Source of the DNA: Sandaracinaceae bacterium
Lineage (GTDB): Bacteria; Myxococcota_A; Polyangia; Polyangiales; JADJQN01
Reading direction: 5' to 3'
Assembly: GCA_016712745.1 (NCBI GenBank)
Contig: JADJQN010000003.1
Span: 1,116,001-1,180,000 of the forward strand
Length of the DNA: 64,000 bases
This document shows, piece after piece, positions 30,874 through 39,212 of this stretch. Under the pieces are notes generated by a model. That model did no database searches and had not been told where the DNA came from. It was given only the letters and a program-made list of their open reading frames with translations. The number at the start of each line of letters is the position of its first letter. Positions within the stretch are counted from its first letter, which is position 1. The position numbers and the translations under genes are program-made.

Positions 30874-31920
30874 ATGTCGAAGGAACATCCGATCGAGCTG
30901 CTCGTGTCCAAGCGCACGCAAGTGTGGCTTCTGCGCGCATCGCTTTTGGGCATGCTTCTCGGTGGGGCGCTCATCACGGTTAGCGTCGACCAACCAAAGG
31001 CCTTGGCCATGGCCGCGACCTTACTGGTGCTGGTGCTCGCAGCTGTTGTACTCGTGCTGCGCGCGCGCACCCCTGAAGCGGCTTGCGGTCTGTGTCGCGC
31101 AACGCGTGCTCAGGTCAAAACGCTGGTCACTGGTTCGTCGCTTGCGGTGTGCGACCAGTGCGCGCCTCTCACGTTGGGGGTCGTGACCGAATACTTCGTA
31201 GAGAAGAAAGACACACTGGAATGGTGCAAACGTATTCTTCAGGCAATGCCCCGCGGGGCACCTCGAAGTCTGACGCGCCCCGTGATCGCACTGATGCTCG
31301 ACAACTGCCGTGACAACGCGGAGATCATTCGTTCGATCGCGAGCGACTGCGCGCGCTTCGAAGACAGCGATCAGATGGCAGACGTCTGCAGTCGAATCGC
31401 GGAGAAAGATCGAACGGACTCCGATTGGATTGGACTCGGCGCGGCTGCAGCGGGCGCACGCCGGTACGATGAAGCCCTCGCTGCAACAGAGACCGCGCTC
31501 ACGACGGCCAAAGGGGCGAACCGTGCTCTCGGGTTAAACAATCGTGCGTGGATAAGAGCTGTTAGGGAGCCATCCGCAACAAGCGATGAACTCGCTGCGC
31601 TTCTTCAAGACCTCGACGAGGCGAAGACGATTCTTCTCGCCGCGACGTCTGACGAGAAACGCTATGTGATGCCGAACCTCTTTGGCACAGAAGCCAAGTT
31701 GCTGCGAGCGCTTGGAGATCACGCCGCCGCACTGCGCGCGCTCGAGCAGTCCACTCAACACGAACCCATGAGTCCGATGCGACACTTGATTCGCGCTCAA
31801 ATTCTTCTCGACCAAGATCGCGCGCATGACGCGGCGGCCGACCTTGCGAGCGCGCTTGCTCATACACATCCCGAATCCTTTGTTGCAAAGGAGGCGAACG
31901 AGCTGCGCAGTCGACTCTGA
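30874..31920 (+). CDS. membrane protein with zinc-ribbon-like motif and TPR repeats
   Basis: 348 residues. Two adjacent transmembrane helices (residues ~17-60: LLRASLLGMLLGGALITVSV and ALAMAATLLVLVLAAVVLVL) form a hairpin. They are followed by CGLCRATRAQVKTLVTGSSL and VCDQC, a CxxC...CxxC pair like the small zinc finger of ClpX. Residues ~190-348 are TPR-like helices (AAGARRYDEALAATETALTT, LRALGDHAAALRALEQS, DQDRAHDAAADLASALAH). A cytoplasmic scaffold at the membrane is likely; partners are unknown. It is convergent with the SDR gene. Confidence 0.75.
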   Translation: MSKEHPIELLVSKRTQVWLLRASLLGMLLGGALITVSVDQPKALAMAATLLVLVLAAVVLVLRARTPEAACGLCRATRAQVKTLVTGSSLAVCDQCAPLTLGVVTEYFVEKKDTLEWCKRILQAMPRGAPRSLTRPVIALMLDNCRDNAEIIRSIASDCARFEDSDQMADVCSRIAEKDRTDSDWIGLGAAAAGARRYDEALAATETALTTAKGANRALGLNNRAWIRAVREPSATSDELAALLQDLDEAKTILLAATSDEKRYVMPNLFGTEAKLLRALGDHAAALRALEQSTQHEPMSPMRHLIRAQILLDQDRAHDAAADLASALAHTHPESFVAKEANELRSRL

Positions 31921-31936
31921 CTGGGTCGCGACGCTG

Positions 31937-32641
31937 CTACGCGTCGCCGTAGACGGGAATGAGCGCGCCGCTCGTCGCGCGCGCGTCGTCGCTCGCTAGG
32001 AAGGTGCAGACTCGCGCGATCTCCTGGGGCTTCACCCATGTTGCGAAATCCGCGTTGGGCATGCTTTCGCGATTGGCAGGTGTGTCGATGGTGCTCGGAA
32101 GTACCGCGTTGACCGTGATGCCCGTTCCTTTGAGCTCGTCGGCGAGTGAGCGCGTGAACGCAAGCACGGCGGCCTTGGTCGCGACGTAGGCCGTCATCCA
32201 ACCTGGCGCATCGACGCCGGCGCGTGACCCGACGTTTATAATGTGTCCGAACTTTCTCGGTTTCATATGACGCGTGGCTTCGCGAGCAGACAGAAAGGTG
32301 GTCGTGAAGTTCACCGCGAATTGCATGTCGAGCGTTGCGCGGGTGGTCGTTTCGATCGGACCCATCGCAAAACCGCCCGCCACATTCACTACGACGTCCA
32401 CCCGTCCGGACTGGGCGACGACGTCTTCGTACAGCTTGATGACAGCTTCCTCGTTTGTGAGATCGACTTCATGCAAGCGAAAGCGACTTACGTGCTCGCT
32501 CAGGTGCTCCTTGAACGGCGGCACTTCCTTCTCGGCGCGGTAGGTTACGTGCACAAACGCACCGCGCGCCAAAAACGCCTGACACACGCTTTCGCCAAGA
32601 GCGCCTGTTCCGCCCGTTACGACCACGATTTGCTGAGACAT
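31937..32641 (-). CDS. short-chain dehydrogenase/reductase (SDR)
   Basis: 234 residues from the ATG at 32641; the longer frame upstream is not SDR-like. Classical SDR motifs are present: the cofactor loop VVVTGGTGALGESVCQAFLA, the NVAGG stretch, the catalytic Ser region (INVGSRAG) and TAYVATKAAVLAFTRSLADE with the Tyr-x3-Lys pair. The substrate cannot be told. It is divergent from uup with 62 bases between starts and convergent with the TPR membrane protein. Confidence 0.92.
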   Translation of the reverse strand: MSQQIVVVTGGTGALGESVCQAFLARGAFVHVTYRAEKEVPPFKEHLSEHVSRFRLHEVDLTNEEAVIKLYEDVVAQSGRVDVVVNVAGGFAMGPIETTTRATLDMQFAVNFTTTFLSAREATRHMKPRKFGHIINVGSRAGVDAPGWMTAYVATKAAVLAFTRSLADELKGTGITVNAVLPSTIDTPANRESMPNADFATWVKPQEIARVCTFLASDDARATSGALIPVYGDA

Positions 32642-32703
32642 GCGCGAAGCATTGCATAAAGCGACACGTAGACGAACGCCCCCAGAAAAGTTATCGATGC
32701 GCT

Positions 32704-34641
32704 GTGAGTTTGCTGTCGGCACAAGAGCTGCGAAAAACCTTTGGGCCGCAGACCATTCTCGATGGAGTTTCGTTCAGCATCGAAGCGGGCGAGCGCGTTG
32801 GCCTTGTGGGCATCAATGGCTCGGGCAAGAGCACGTTGGCTCGCATGTTGGGCGGGCTTGAACTGCCGGACACCGGCCTCATCGTCACGCGTCGGGATGC
32901 GTCGATTGCCTATCTTTCTCAGGATCCGCAGTTTGCGGCGGGGCTGACTGCGCGTGAGATCGTTCTGTCGGGCTTGAAGCTGTGGAGCGCGGCTAAAGAG
33001 AAACACGATCAAGCAAGCGATGCGCTCTCACGCGGCGAAGGCGATGTGGACACATGGCTTTCGATTCAAAGTACCGCCGGCGCCGACGTCGATCGTTTGG
33101 GCGGATGGGATATGGCGCATCGCGCAGAGTCGATGCTCGATCATCTTGGCATCGCACGGCACGATGCGCGCGTCGAGACCATGAGCGGTGGCGAGCGGCG
33201 CCGAGTAGCGCTGGCTAGCATTCTTGTTTCACGCCCCGATCTCGCGATCCTTGATGAGCCTACCAATCATCTCGACATCGATACCGTCGAGTGGCTCGAG
33301 CGTTATCTCGTCGAAGAGCACAAGGGCGCCCTGCTGCTGATTACGCACGATCGCTACGTCCTCGATCGCGCCGTAACTCGCACTCTCGAGATCGATCGCG
33401 GGCGCGTATTCTCTTATGAAGGCGGTTACGAGGAATACCTCGAGTCGAAAATGGAACGCTTGGAGCAGGCCGATCGCGCCGAGCAGAATCGTCAGAATTT
33501 TCTGCGCCGCGAGCTCGACTGGCTGCGACGCCAGCCCAAAGCCCGCACCGGCAAGCAAAAGGCCCGCATCGATCGCGCGGTGTCTGCGCGTGATGCCCCC
33601 AAGCTTACCCACGAAGGCCGTGTGCGACTGACGGTCGAGTCTTCACGCACCGGCAAGACGCTCCTCGATACCAGAGATCTTCAGCTCGACATCGCCGGTC
33701 GCACGCTGGTTCGCGATTTCACCATGTCGCTCGTCAAAGGCGAGCGCATCGGCATCGTTGGTCCGAACGGTGCCGGCAAGACAACGTTGTTGCGCGCGCT
33801 GATTGGCACGTTGCAGCCCACCGCCGGTGAAATTCAGATCGGCCAGAACACCGAGATCGCCTATTTCGATCAGGCGCGTTCCGGTCTCGACGACAAGCAG
33901 TCGATTTACGAGAACGTCTCCGAAGGCAAAATGCGAGTCACTGTGAACGGATTCACGATGGACACGCGTTCGTGGCTCGAGCGCTTTCTCTTCGACCCGT
34001 CAAAGCAGACGCAGCCAGTCGGTGCGTTGTCCGGTGGCGAGCGCGCGCGCGTGGCACTGGCCAAGCTCTTGCTCAAGCCCGCCAATCTCATCGTGCTCGA
34101 TGAGCCGACCAATGATCTCGATGTTGCGACTTTGTCTTCGCTCGAAGAGTTGCTCGTCGAGATGGACGGAACCGCTCTCGTCGTCACACACGATCGCTAT
34201 TTCCTGGATCGCGTAGCGACAGCCATCTTGGCCTTCGAAGGCGATGGACGTGTTGTGAAGTACCAAGGTAACTACACGACCTATCGTGCCTTGCGCGATG
34301 CGGCTGCCGCCGAGAAAGCCGCTCTCACGTCAGCGGTTTCGAAATCAAAGGGAGCATCCAAGGCGCCGCCCGCGAACAACGAAGGCTCATCGGCGAAGAA
34401 GAAGAGTGCACTCACCTACGGTGAGCGTCTGGAGCTCGAGTCGTTGCCGAGCAACATCGAGACCACTGACGTCAACATCCGCAAGCTCGAAGAAAAACTC
34501 GCCGACCCTGCGACCTACACCAACGTCACCCTCGACGTACAAGCGCTGGTCAAAGAGCTCGAGCAAAAGCGCAATGAAGCGGCCCGACTTTTGACGCGCT
34601 GGGAAGAATTGGAAACCAAGAAGGAGCAGTCGGATTCATGA
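32704..34641 (+). CDS. uup: ABC-F ATPase, Uup-like
   Basis: 645 residues from a GTG. Two ATP-binding cassettes in one chain without membrane domains: Walker A GINGSGKST and GPNGAGKTT; signatures MSGGERRRVALA and LSGGERARVALA; Walker B LAILDEPTNHLDIDT and LIVLDEPTNDLDVAT. The linker between them is Arg/Lys-rich and the C-terminal ~100 residues form a coiled coil (LEEKLADPATY, VKELEQKRNEAARLLTRWEE), the DNA-binding domain of Uup. ABC-F proteins act on ribosomes; Uup also affects transposon excision and branched DNA. The next gene starts in its stop codon. Confidence 0.93.
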   Translation: MSLLSAQELRKTFGPQTILDGVSFSIEAGERVGLVGINGSGKSTLARMLGGLELPDTGLIVTRRDASIAYLSQDPQFAAGLTAREIVLSGLKLWSAAKEKHDQASDALSRGEGDVDTWLSIQSTAGADVDRLGGWDMAHRAESMLDHLGIARHDARVETMSGGERRRVALASILVSRPDLAILDEPTNHLDIDTVEWLERYLVEEHKGALLLITHDRYVLDRAVTRTLEIDRGRVFSYEGGYEEYLESKMERLEQADRAEQNRQNFLRRELDWLRRQPKARTGKQKARIDRAVSARDAPKLTHEGRVRLTVESSRTGKTLLDTRDLQLDIAGRTLVRDFTMSLVKGERIGIVGPNGAGKTTLLRALIGTLQPTAGEIQIGQNTEIAYFDQARSGLDDKQSIYENVSEGKMRVTVNGFTMDTRSWLERFLFDPSKQTQPVGALSGGERARVALAKLLLKPANLIVLDEPTNDLDVATLSSLEELLVEMDGTALVVTHDRYFLDRVATAILAFEGDGRVVKYQGNYTTYRALRDAAAAEKAALTSAVSKSKGASKAPPANNEGSSAKKKSALTYGERLELESLPSNIETTDVNIRKLEEKLADPATYTNVTLDVQALVKELEQKRNEAARLLTRWEELETKKEQSDS

Positions 34642-35600
34642 AGACGCTGATTCTCACGGAAAAAGACGTGCGAGCGTTGGTGACGATGAGTGATGCCGTG
34701 AGCGCTGTGGAGACAGCTTTTCTCGCGCACGGACAAGGCAAAACGAGGATGCCTTCCAAGGTCTATCTCTCGCTGCCTGAATATGGCGGCGACTTTCGCG
34801 CCATGCCTTCGTATATGGAAGGAGCTGCGGGCGTGAAGTGGGTAAACTCGCATCCCGAGAATCCGGCCAAGCATGGTCTTCCCTCCGTGATGGGTGTGTA
34901 CATTCTGAGTGATCCAGCGAGCGCAGCGCCGCTAGCGATCATGGATGCCACGTGGCTCACGGCCATGCGCACGGGCGCCGCCGGTGGCGTTGCGTCCAAG
35001 TATCTGGCGAAGAAGCAGCCGCGCTCGATTGGCTTTGTGGGATGCGGCGTGCAAGCTCGCGTTCTGCTCGCCGCTCACCAAGCACTCTTCTCCAACGTTG
35101 AGCTTCGCATGGCCGATCTTTCGGGTGAGGCTGCGGCGCGCTTCGCAAAGGAGGCGAATGGGCGAGTCACTTCTGTCAACGAAGCCGTTGCGTCAGACAT
35201 CGTGTGTGCATCGACGCCAGGCCGCGTGCCGGTGGTTTTGAAGCGCGCTGTTCAAGCGGGAACACACATCAACGCGATGGGCGCAGATGCGCCGGGCAAG
35301 CAAGAGGTCGAAGGCTCGGTGCTTACGAACGCGAAAGTTTTCATCGATGATTGGGATCAAGCGACGCACAGCGGCGAAGTGAACGTACCTCTGCATCGCG
35401 GCGAGTACGCGCAAGACGCGATCACCGGAACTCTCGGCGAAGTGATCGCCGGCAAAATCCAAGGCCGAGTCGGCAACGAAATCACCCTCTTTGACTCAAC
35501 GGGCCTCGCTGTTCAGGATCTGGCGCTTGCTCGCGTAATCTACGCAAAAGCGCGCGAGTCGGGCCGCGGTATCGACGTTGCGATGATTGGCCAAGGCTAG
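34638..35600 (+). CDS. ornithine cyclodeaminase / mu-crystallin family enzyme (possibly alanine dehydrogenase)
   Basis: 320 residues. N-terminal substrate domain with KTRMPSKVYLSLPEYGGDFR and AGVKWVNSHPENPAKHGLPS; NAD-binding Rossmann loop SIGFVGCGVQARVLLAAHQA (residues ~130-150); AMGADAPGKQE and a C-terminal helix. The family includes ornithine cyclodeaminase, archaeal-type alanine dehydrogenase and ketimine reductases; the specific reaction is not decidable by eye. Four-base overlap with uup (ATGA) indicates one operon, though no functional link is obvious. Confidence 0.88.
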   Translation: MKTLILTEKDVRALVTMSDAVSAVETAFLAHGQGKTRMPSKVYLSLPEYGGDFRAMPSYMEGAAGVKWVNSHPENPAKHGLPSVMGVYILSDPASAAPLAIMDATWLTAMRTGAAGGVASKYLAKKQPRSIGFVGCGVQARVLLAAHQALFSNVELRMADLSGEAAARFAKEANGRVTSVNEAVASDIVCASTPGRVPVVLKRAVQAGTHINAMGADAPGKQEVEGSVLTNAKVFIDDWDQATHSGEVNVPLHRGEYAQDAITGTLGEVIAGKIQGRVGNEITLFDSTGLAVQDLALARVIYAKARESGRGIDVAMIGQG

Positions 35601-35681
35601 TCGCCCCCTAAGCGCCTCTCACAAAACCAGTGGCGTTGTGATACGACAACTCGCTCGAAAGTTTCGATAAGGAGAGATCAG

Positions 35682-36194
35682 ATGGCTAACCCGACCGCGA
35701 AGTTCGAAACCTCTCTCGGTGAATTCACCGTCGAGATCTACAAAGACAAGATGCCGATCACGGCAAAGAACTTTATCGACCTCGCCAAGAGCGGATTCTA
35801 CGACAACCTTCACTTTCACCGCGTGATCAACGGCTTCATGCTTCAGTTCGGCTGCCCGCACAGCAAAGATCCGAAGAGCCCGCGTGCAGGAACGGGCGGA
35901 CCTCCTCACGGCACCATCCCCGACGAGCATCCGGCAGAATACAAGCTCTCCAACGAGCCCCTCACCTTGTCGATGGCCAATACGGGCCAGCCCAACAGCG
36001 GTGGCTCCCAGTTCTTCATCAACACCGTGCACAACTCCTACCTCGACTGGTTCTCGCCCGGCGGCTCGAAGCACCCGGTATTCGGCAAGGTCACGGCAGG
36101 CGCCGACGTTATCAAGAAGATCGAGTCGACCAAGACCACGCGCGATAACCCCGACGTTCCCGTTCAAGTAAAGAAGGTCACGATCACGGAGTAG
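35682..36194 (+). CDS. cyclophilin-type peptidyl-prolyl isomerase
   Basis: 170 residues without a signal peptide, so cytoplasmic. Cyclophilin active-site stretches: FHRVINGFMLQFGCP (catalytic Arg), MANTGQPNSGGSQFFINTVH (Gln and Phe of the pocket) and HPVFGKVTAGADVI. An insert after GCPHSKDPKSPRAGTGGPPH marks the bacterial PpiB/SlyD-unrelated class common in proteobacteria. The start is fixed by AAGGAG 8 bases upstream. A hairpin terminator follows at 36215-36256. A second, unrelated isomerase (FKBP) lies convergently next to it. Confidence 0.95.
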   Translation: MANPTAKFETSLGEFTVEIYKDKMPITAKNFIDLAKSGFYDNLHFHRVINGFMLQFGCPHSKDPKSPRAGTGGPPHGTIPDEHPAEYKLSNEPLTLSMANTGQPNSGGSQFFINTVHNSYLDWFSPGGSKHPVFGKVTAGADVIKKIESTKTTRDNPDVPVQVKKVTITE

Positions 36195-36214
36195 AGCCAT
36201 CGTTTCCGAAATTG

Positions 36215-36256
36215 AAAAAGCGCCTTCGATCTCGCGATCGCGGGCGCTTTCTCTTT
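36215..36256 (+). terminator. intrinsic terminator after the cyclophilin gene
   Basis: Stem AAGCGCC (36218-36224) / GGCGCTT (36243-36249) around a GATCTCGCGATCGC loop, followed by TTTCTCTTT. It sits 21 bases past the stop and lies between convergent genes, so it may serve both. Confidence 0.75.
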
Positions 36257-36276
36257 AACTCGTAAACGGTGCTCGA

Positions 36277-36879
36277 CTACTCGCTGATGCTTAGGAGCTC
36301 TACGTCGAACACCAGCATACCCATGGGTCGGCCGGGGCGATTGCCGTAGGCGAGATTCGCCGGGATCCAAAAGCGGCGGCGCTCTCCTTCGACCATCAGC
36401 TGCACGCCTTCGGTCCATCCGGCGATCACGCCGTTCAGCGGAAAGGTCGCCGGCTCGCCGCGCGATACCGAGCTGTCGAAGCGGTTTCCGTCGGTCGTCC
36501 AGCCGATGTAGTGCACGGAGACGCGGGACGTCGGTCCCGGATGCGCGGCTCCGCTGCCGCGGCGCAACACGCGCGAGGCAAGACCGGACGCGGTGGTCTG
36601 AGCGCCTGCTGGTGGCGCTGCTACGTCGTGAGGAGCGTTGCCAGAATCGTTGAACGTGTCGTCGCCGGGCGCAATCATGGTGGGTCCTTCGTTGGTTGCG
36701 ACCGCAGCTGCGGTCGGTTGTGGAGTGACAGCGGCCGACGCGTTGGATGCTTCGACTGCTTGCGGTTCGGTCGCGCGCGGACCGTTCGAGCCGTGCCCAC
36801 ACGCTAGTAGTGTCGGGCTCGCCGCCGCTGCCATGGCGAGAAAGGCGATTCGTTTCGCGGTTTGAAATGTCATGGGCAT
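36277..36879 (-). CDS. FKBP-type peptidyl-prolyl isomerase lipoprotein
   Basis: 200 residues. Lipoprotein signal (MPMTFQTAKRIAFLAMAAAA, Cys in SPTLLAC), a ~70-residue Ala/Pro/Thr linker, then a single FKBP domain: SRVSVHYIGWTTDGNRFDSS, FPLNGVIAGWTEGVQLMVEG, RRRFWIPANLAYGNRPGRPM and FDVELLSI. The key aromatic and Tyr residues of the pocket (VHYIGW, AYG) are kept. It would catalyse proline isomerisation of envelope proteins in the periplasm or at the outer membrane. Convergent with the cyclophilin gene. Confidence 0.93.
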   Translation of the reverse strand: MPMTFQTAKRIAFLAMAAAASPTLLACGHGSNGPRATEPQAVEASNASAAVTPQPTAAAVATNEGPTMIAPGDDTFNDSGNAPHDVAAPPAGAQTTASGLASRVLRRGSGAAHPGPTSRVSVHYIGWTTDGNRFDSSVSRGEPATFPLNGVIAGWTEGVQLMVEGERRRFWIPANLAYGNRPGRPMGMLVFDVELLSISE

Positions 36880-36936
36880 GCGAGCTTCGCAGTTACGTTG
36901 TGGATGTCGAGTTAAACTCGATACGATCCTGCGCCT

Positions 36937-37575
36937 ATGGATTTCGTTCGTCCATCACGTTCTGTCGCGCTGCAGCTAGTGGCGGGCCGCGGCCACTACG
37001 ATTCGGTCGTTGAAGCTGCGATGCGCGCGGAGCGCAGTGTTTGGATCTCGACTGCGAATCTCAAAGAGCTAATGGTCGAAGATGCGAATCTCGTTCCCGG
37101 CCGACGGCGGGTCTCGGGCAGAAAGACGTATCGTTCGGTGCTCGTCGCGATGGAAGAGTTGGCTGCACGCGGCGTGGAAATGCGCATCCTTCACGCTGCC
37201 ATTCCATCAGGTCCGTTTCGCGAAGAATTCGATCGGCACGCGAGACTTTTCAAAGGTGGCCTCGAGCTGCGCTTGTGCCCCCGCGTGCATATGAAGGCGG
37301 TCATCATTGATGGCGCGATGCTCTATTTAGGCAGCGCGAACTGGACGGGCGCAGGGCTCGGGGTCAAAGGCGAAGGGCGGCGAAACTTCGAAGTTGGCGT
37401 CATCACCGAAGACGAAGCCATGCTCGACGAAGTGCAAGCGATGTTCGACCACATTTGGCGCGGCGCAGCTTGCAAGACATGTCGATTGCGTGAGGAGTGT
37501 GGCGCGCCTCTCGACGGCGTGGCTCCCGTCAAAAAGATCGCGCGCCGTCCATCCATCAGACGCAGGCGTCGCTAA
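36937..37575 (+). CDS. phospholipase D-like protein with one HKD motif
   Basis: 212 residues, no signal peptide. One PLD catalytic motif is clear: VHMKAVIIDGAMLYLGSANW (His-x-Lys-x4-Asp, residues ~117-136), with the following GRRNFEVGVI. The N-terminal half looks like a degenerate PLD repeat (VEAAMRAERSVWISTANLKE, LARGVEMRILHAA). The C-terminus adds a CKTCRLREEC cluster and an Arg/Lys-rich end, unusual for PLD enzymes. Single-HKD proteins act as dimers, often as nucleases (Nuc-type). Nuclease versus lipase cannot be told, but the basic tail favours nucleic acid. Confidence 0.82.
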   Translation: MDFVRPSRSVALQLVAGRGHYDSVVEAAMRAERSVWISTANLKELMVEDANLVPGRRRVSGRKTYRSVLVAMEELAARGVEMRILHAAIPSGPFREEFDRHARLFKGGLELRLCPRVHMKAVIIDGAMLYLGSANWTGAGLGVKGEGRRNFEVGVITEDEAMLDEVQAMFDHIWRGAACKTCRLREECGAPLDGVAPVKKIARRPSIRRRRR

Positions 37576-37588
37576 CTCGCGAAACGTT

Positions 37589-38050
37589 TCAGTGCGCCGG
37601 CGGCGGGGGCGGCGAGTTTACGATCACGGCGCGATGCGCAGGATCGATCTGCGTGTTCATTTCGATCGCCGCGTTGTTGGCGTTCTGATCGATCGCAGCA
37701 GCCGTGCCGTCGACGGGCGGCGCAACTTCAGCTGGTTGCTCGACGGGCGGCGGGATCAAGCGAACTTCGGGAGTGTTGTCGCGCATCGTCTGCCCCGAGC
37801 CACCGAGCAGCGCAAGGATCGCGGGCTCGCCCGGGGGAACCGTTCCGTGCATCTGAGTCTCCGGCAATGCGGCAGGTGCGCCTGCCACGGCGGTCGCACC
37901 GCGCGGCGGCGAGTCCCAGCTCAACTCGACTACCGGGCCACCTTTGACTTGGCCCGCGTAGGTTTCGCCAACGGCTTCTCGTTCACATCCGAGCAAAAGC
38001 GAAAGCGAGCCTACGAGGAAGAGAGAGGCGGGAAGCGTGTGCTGGTTCAT
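37589..38050 (-). CDS. lipoprotein with Pro-rich mature part
   Basis: 153 residues with a lipoprotein signal (MNQHTLPASLFLVGSLSLLL then GC). The mature protein is mostly low complexity, rich in Pro, Ala and Val (RLIPPPVEQPAEVAPPVDG) and ends NSPPPPPAH. No domain is recognised. The 5' end overlaps the 3' end of the polytopic membrane protein gene by 68 bases on the same strand, so the two are likely cotranscribed. It may be a surface or periplasm-spanning lipoprotein. Confidence 0.65.
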   Translation of the reverse strand: MNQHTLPASLFLVGSLSLLLGCEREAVGETYAGQVKGGPVVELSWDSPPRGATAVAGAPAALPETQMHGTVPPGEPAILALLGGSGQTMRDNTPEVRLIPPPVEQPAEVAPPVDGTAAAIDQNANNAAIEMNTQIDPAHRAVIVNSPPPPPAH

Positions 38051-39161
38051 GGGCCGGCAGTCTACCCAAATGTCGGCCGCGTTCCATCCAAAGAAGCAAA
38101 GCCGCTGCTAACTCGATGTAGGCGTGGCCCTGCGAGAGATTTAGGTATCCGAGACGGGCGGCAGCCATATCCCATGTGGCCCAGACGGTAATTCCCAGCG
38201 CAACTAGGCCAAGTGCGAGGAAAATCCACAGGCCAAAGTCCTTGCGGAGTGCCCTGAGGCTACCGGCAAAGCTTCGGGGTGTTTCGCGCGCACGGTCGTC
38301 TTCTGGAACGAGCCTTGTCCAGACCGCGTAGTGCACGGACTGCGCGAAGATGAACGCGAGGGTAAGGCGTAGTGCCCACGGACTCGCTACGCCCGGCGCA
38401 TACCAATCGAGCGAGGAGCTCACGCCCACGCCATCAGGCAGACGCATGAGAGAACTGAACGCACGCAGCAGCGGGTCGAAGGCACCGCCGAGAATGAGCG
38501 CGAGGGCAGAGAAGAAGACCGCGACGGGGATCCAGTGCTTGTGCGAGCTGCGCTTGCGCCACATCGCCCACAACACGATGGCAAAGACATTGTGCCCATG
38601 TGCGACGACCATGTCCGTGAGCATGCGTGAGCGAAGCGCCGCTAGCGCAAAGAGCCCTGCCGCGAGCAGGACGATTGCGCGGCGCCACAACGGTGCGCGA
38701 GCGATTAGAGCGCACAACGCGAGCGATGCAGCGCCCGCAAGCGATCCTTTGCCGGCGATCGCGAAACCGCCCGGCACCGCAATCGCGAGCCACACAAGGG
38801 CGCGGCGATGAAGACCTGGGCGAACGAAAAGATAACACACATCGCCAATCAAATGCGGCACACCGAGCAGCACTGGCCCAAGCAGCAGCAAGTAGAAGGG
38901 CGCGTAGATCGTCACGATCAACGCAGTGAGAATCATGAGAGCGGCGACGGTCGTTACGCGCAGCTCGCGATCGCGCACCATCACGGTACCGAGTGGTCCA
39001 AGGGCCGCGATCGCGTGGCGGCGCAATCGATCGATGGGCGCGCAGATCGCGTCCATCAGGCGGCCGGCTACGTCCCTCGAGTCTGCGGCGTTCGTATCCA
39101 AGCCCTCGTTCGACTCCCCGCACCCAGCGTCCTTGGGTGCCGTCCAACCTATCGAATCCAA
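37983..39161 (-). CDS. polytopic inner-membrane protein with conserved-looking His residues
   Basis: 392 residues with about nine transmembrane helices. Intramembrane or border histidines stand out: H103 (GVPHLIGDVCYL), H188 and H190 (VVAHGHNVFAIV), H277 (AQSVHYAVWTRL) and H346 (LSQGHAYIELAA). This distribution is reminiscent of membrane di-metal or heme enzymes such as Brp/Blh-type dioxygenases, but overall similarity is too weak for a call. The last ~25 residues lie in the region overlapping the lipoprotein gene. Its upstream border is the doubled GGGGAC palindrome. Function unknown. Confidence 0.75.
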   Translation of the reverse strand: MDSIGWTAPKDAGCGESNEGLDTNAADSRDVAGRLMDAICAPIDRLRRHAIAALGPLGTVMVRDRELRVTTVAALMILTALIVTIYAPFYLLLLGPVLLGVPHLIGDVCYLFVRPGLHRRALVWLAIAVPGGFAIAGKGSLAGAASLALCALIARAPLWRRAIVLLAAGLFALAALRSRMLTDMVVAHGHNVFAIVLWAMWRKRSSHKHWIPVAVFFSALALILGGAFDPLLRAFSSLMRLPDGVGVSSSLDWYAPGVASPWALRLTLAFIFAQSVHYAVWTRLVPEDDRARETPRSFAGSLRALRKDFGLWIFLALGLVALGITVWATWDMAAARLGYLNLSQGHAYIELAAALLLWMERGRHLGRLPAHEPAHASRLSLPRRLAFAFARM

Positions 39162-39168
39162 AGCACTT

Positions 39169-39212
39169 TAAAGGGGAACGTCCCCTTTTATAAAGGGGAC
39201 GTTCCCCTTTTA
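39169..39212. repeat. doubled GGGGAC palindrome
   Basis: Two head-to-tail 22-base units, TAAAGGGGAACGTCCCCTTT and TAAAGGGGACGTTCCCCTTT (each ending TA), which are themselves near-complementary, so the whole 44 bases form one long palindrome. It spans the stop codon of the gene at 39210 and lies 8 bases before the start of the gene at 39161. The core is shared with 30813-30825. Confidence 0.8.

Noticed and set aside
30239..30940. A 233-codon leftward frame opposite the anti-sigma and secreted protein genes
   Set aside because: Arg/Gly-rich antisense frame; the plus-strand genes have clear ZAS and signal-peptide features and coupled starts.
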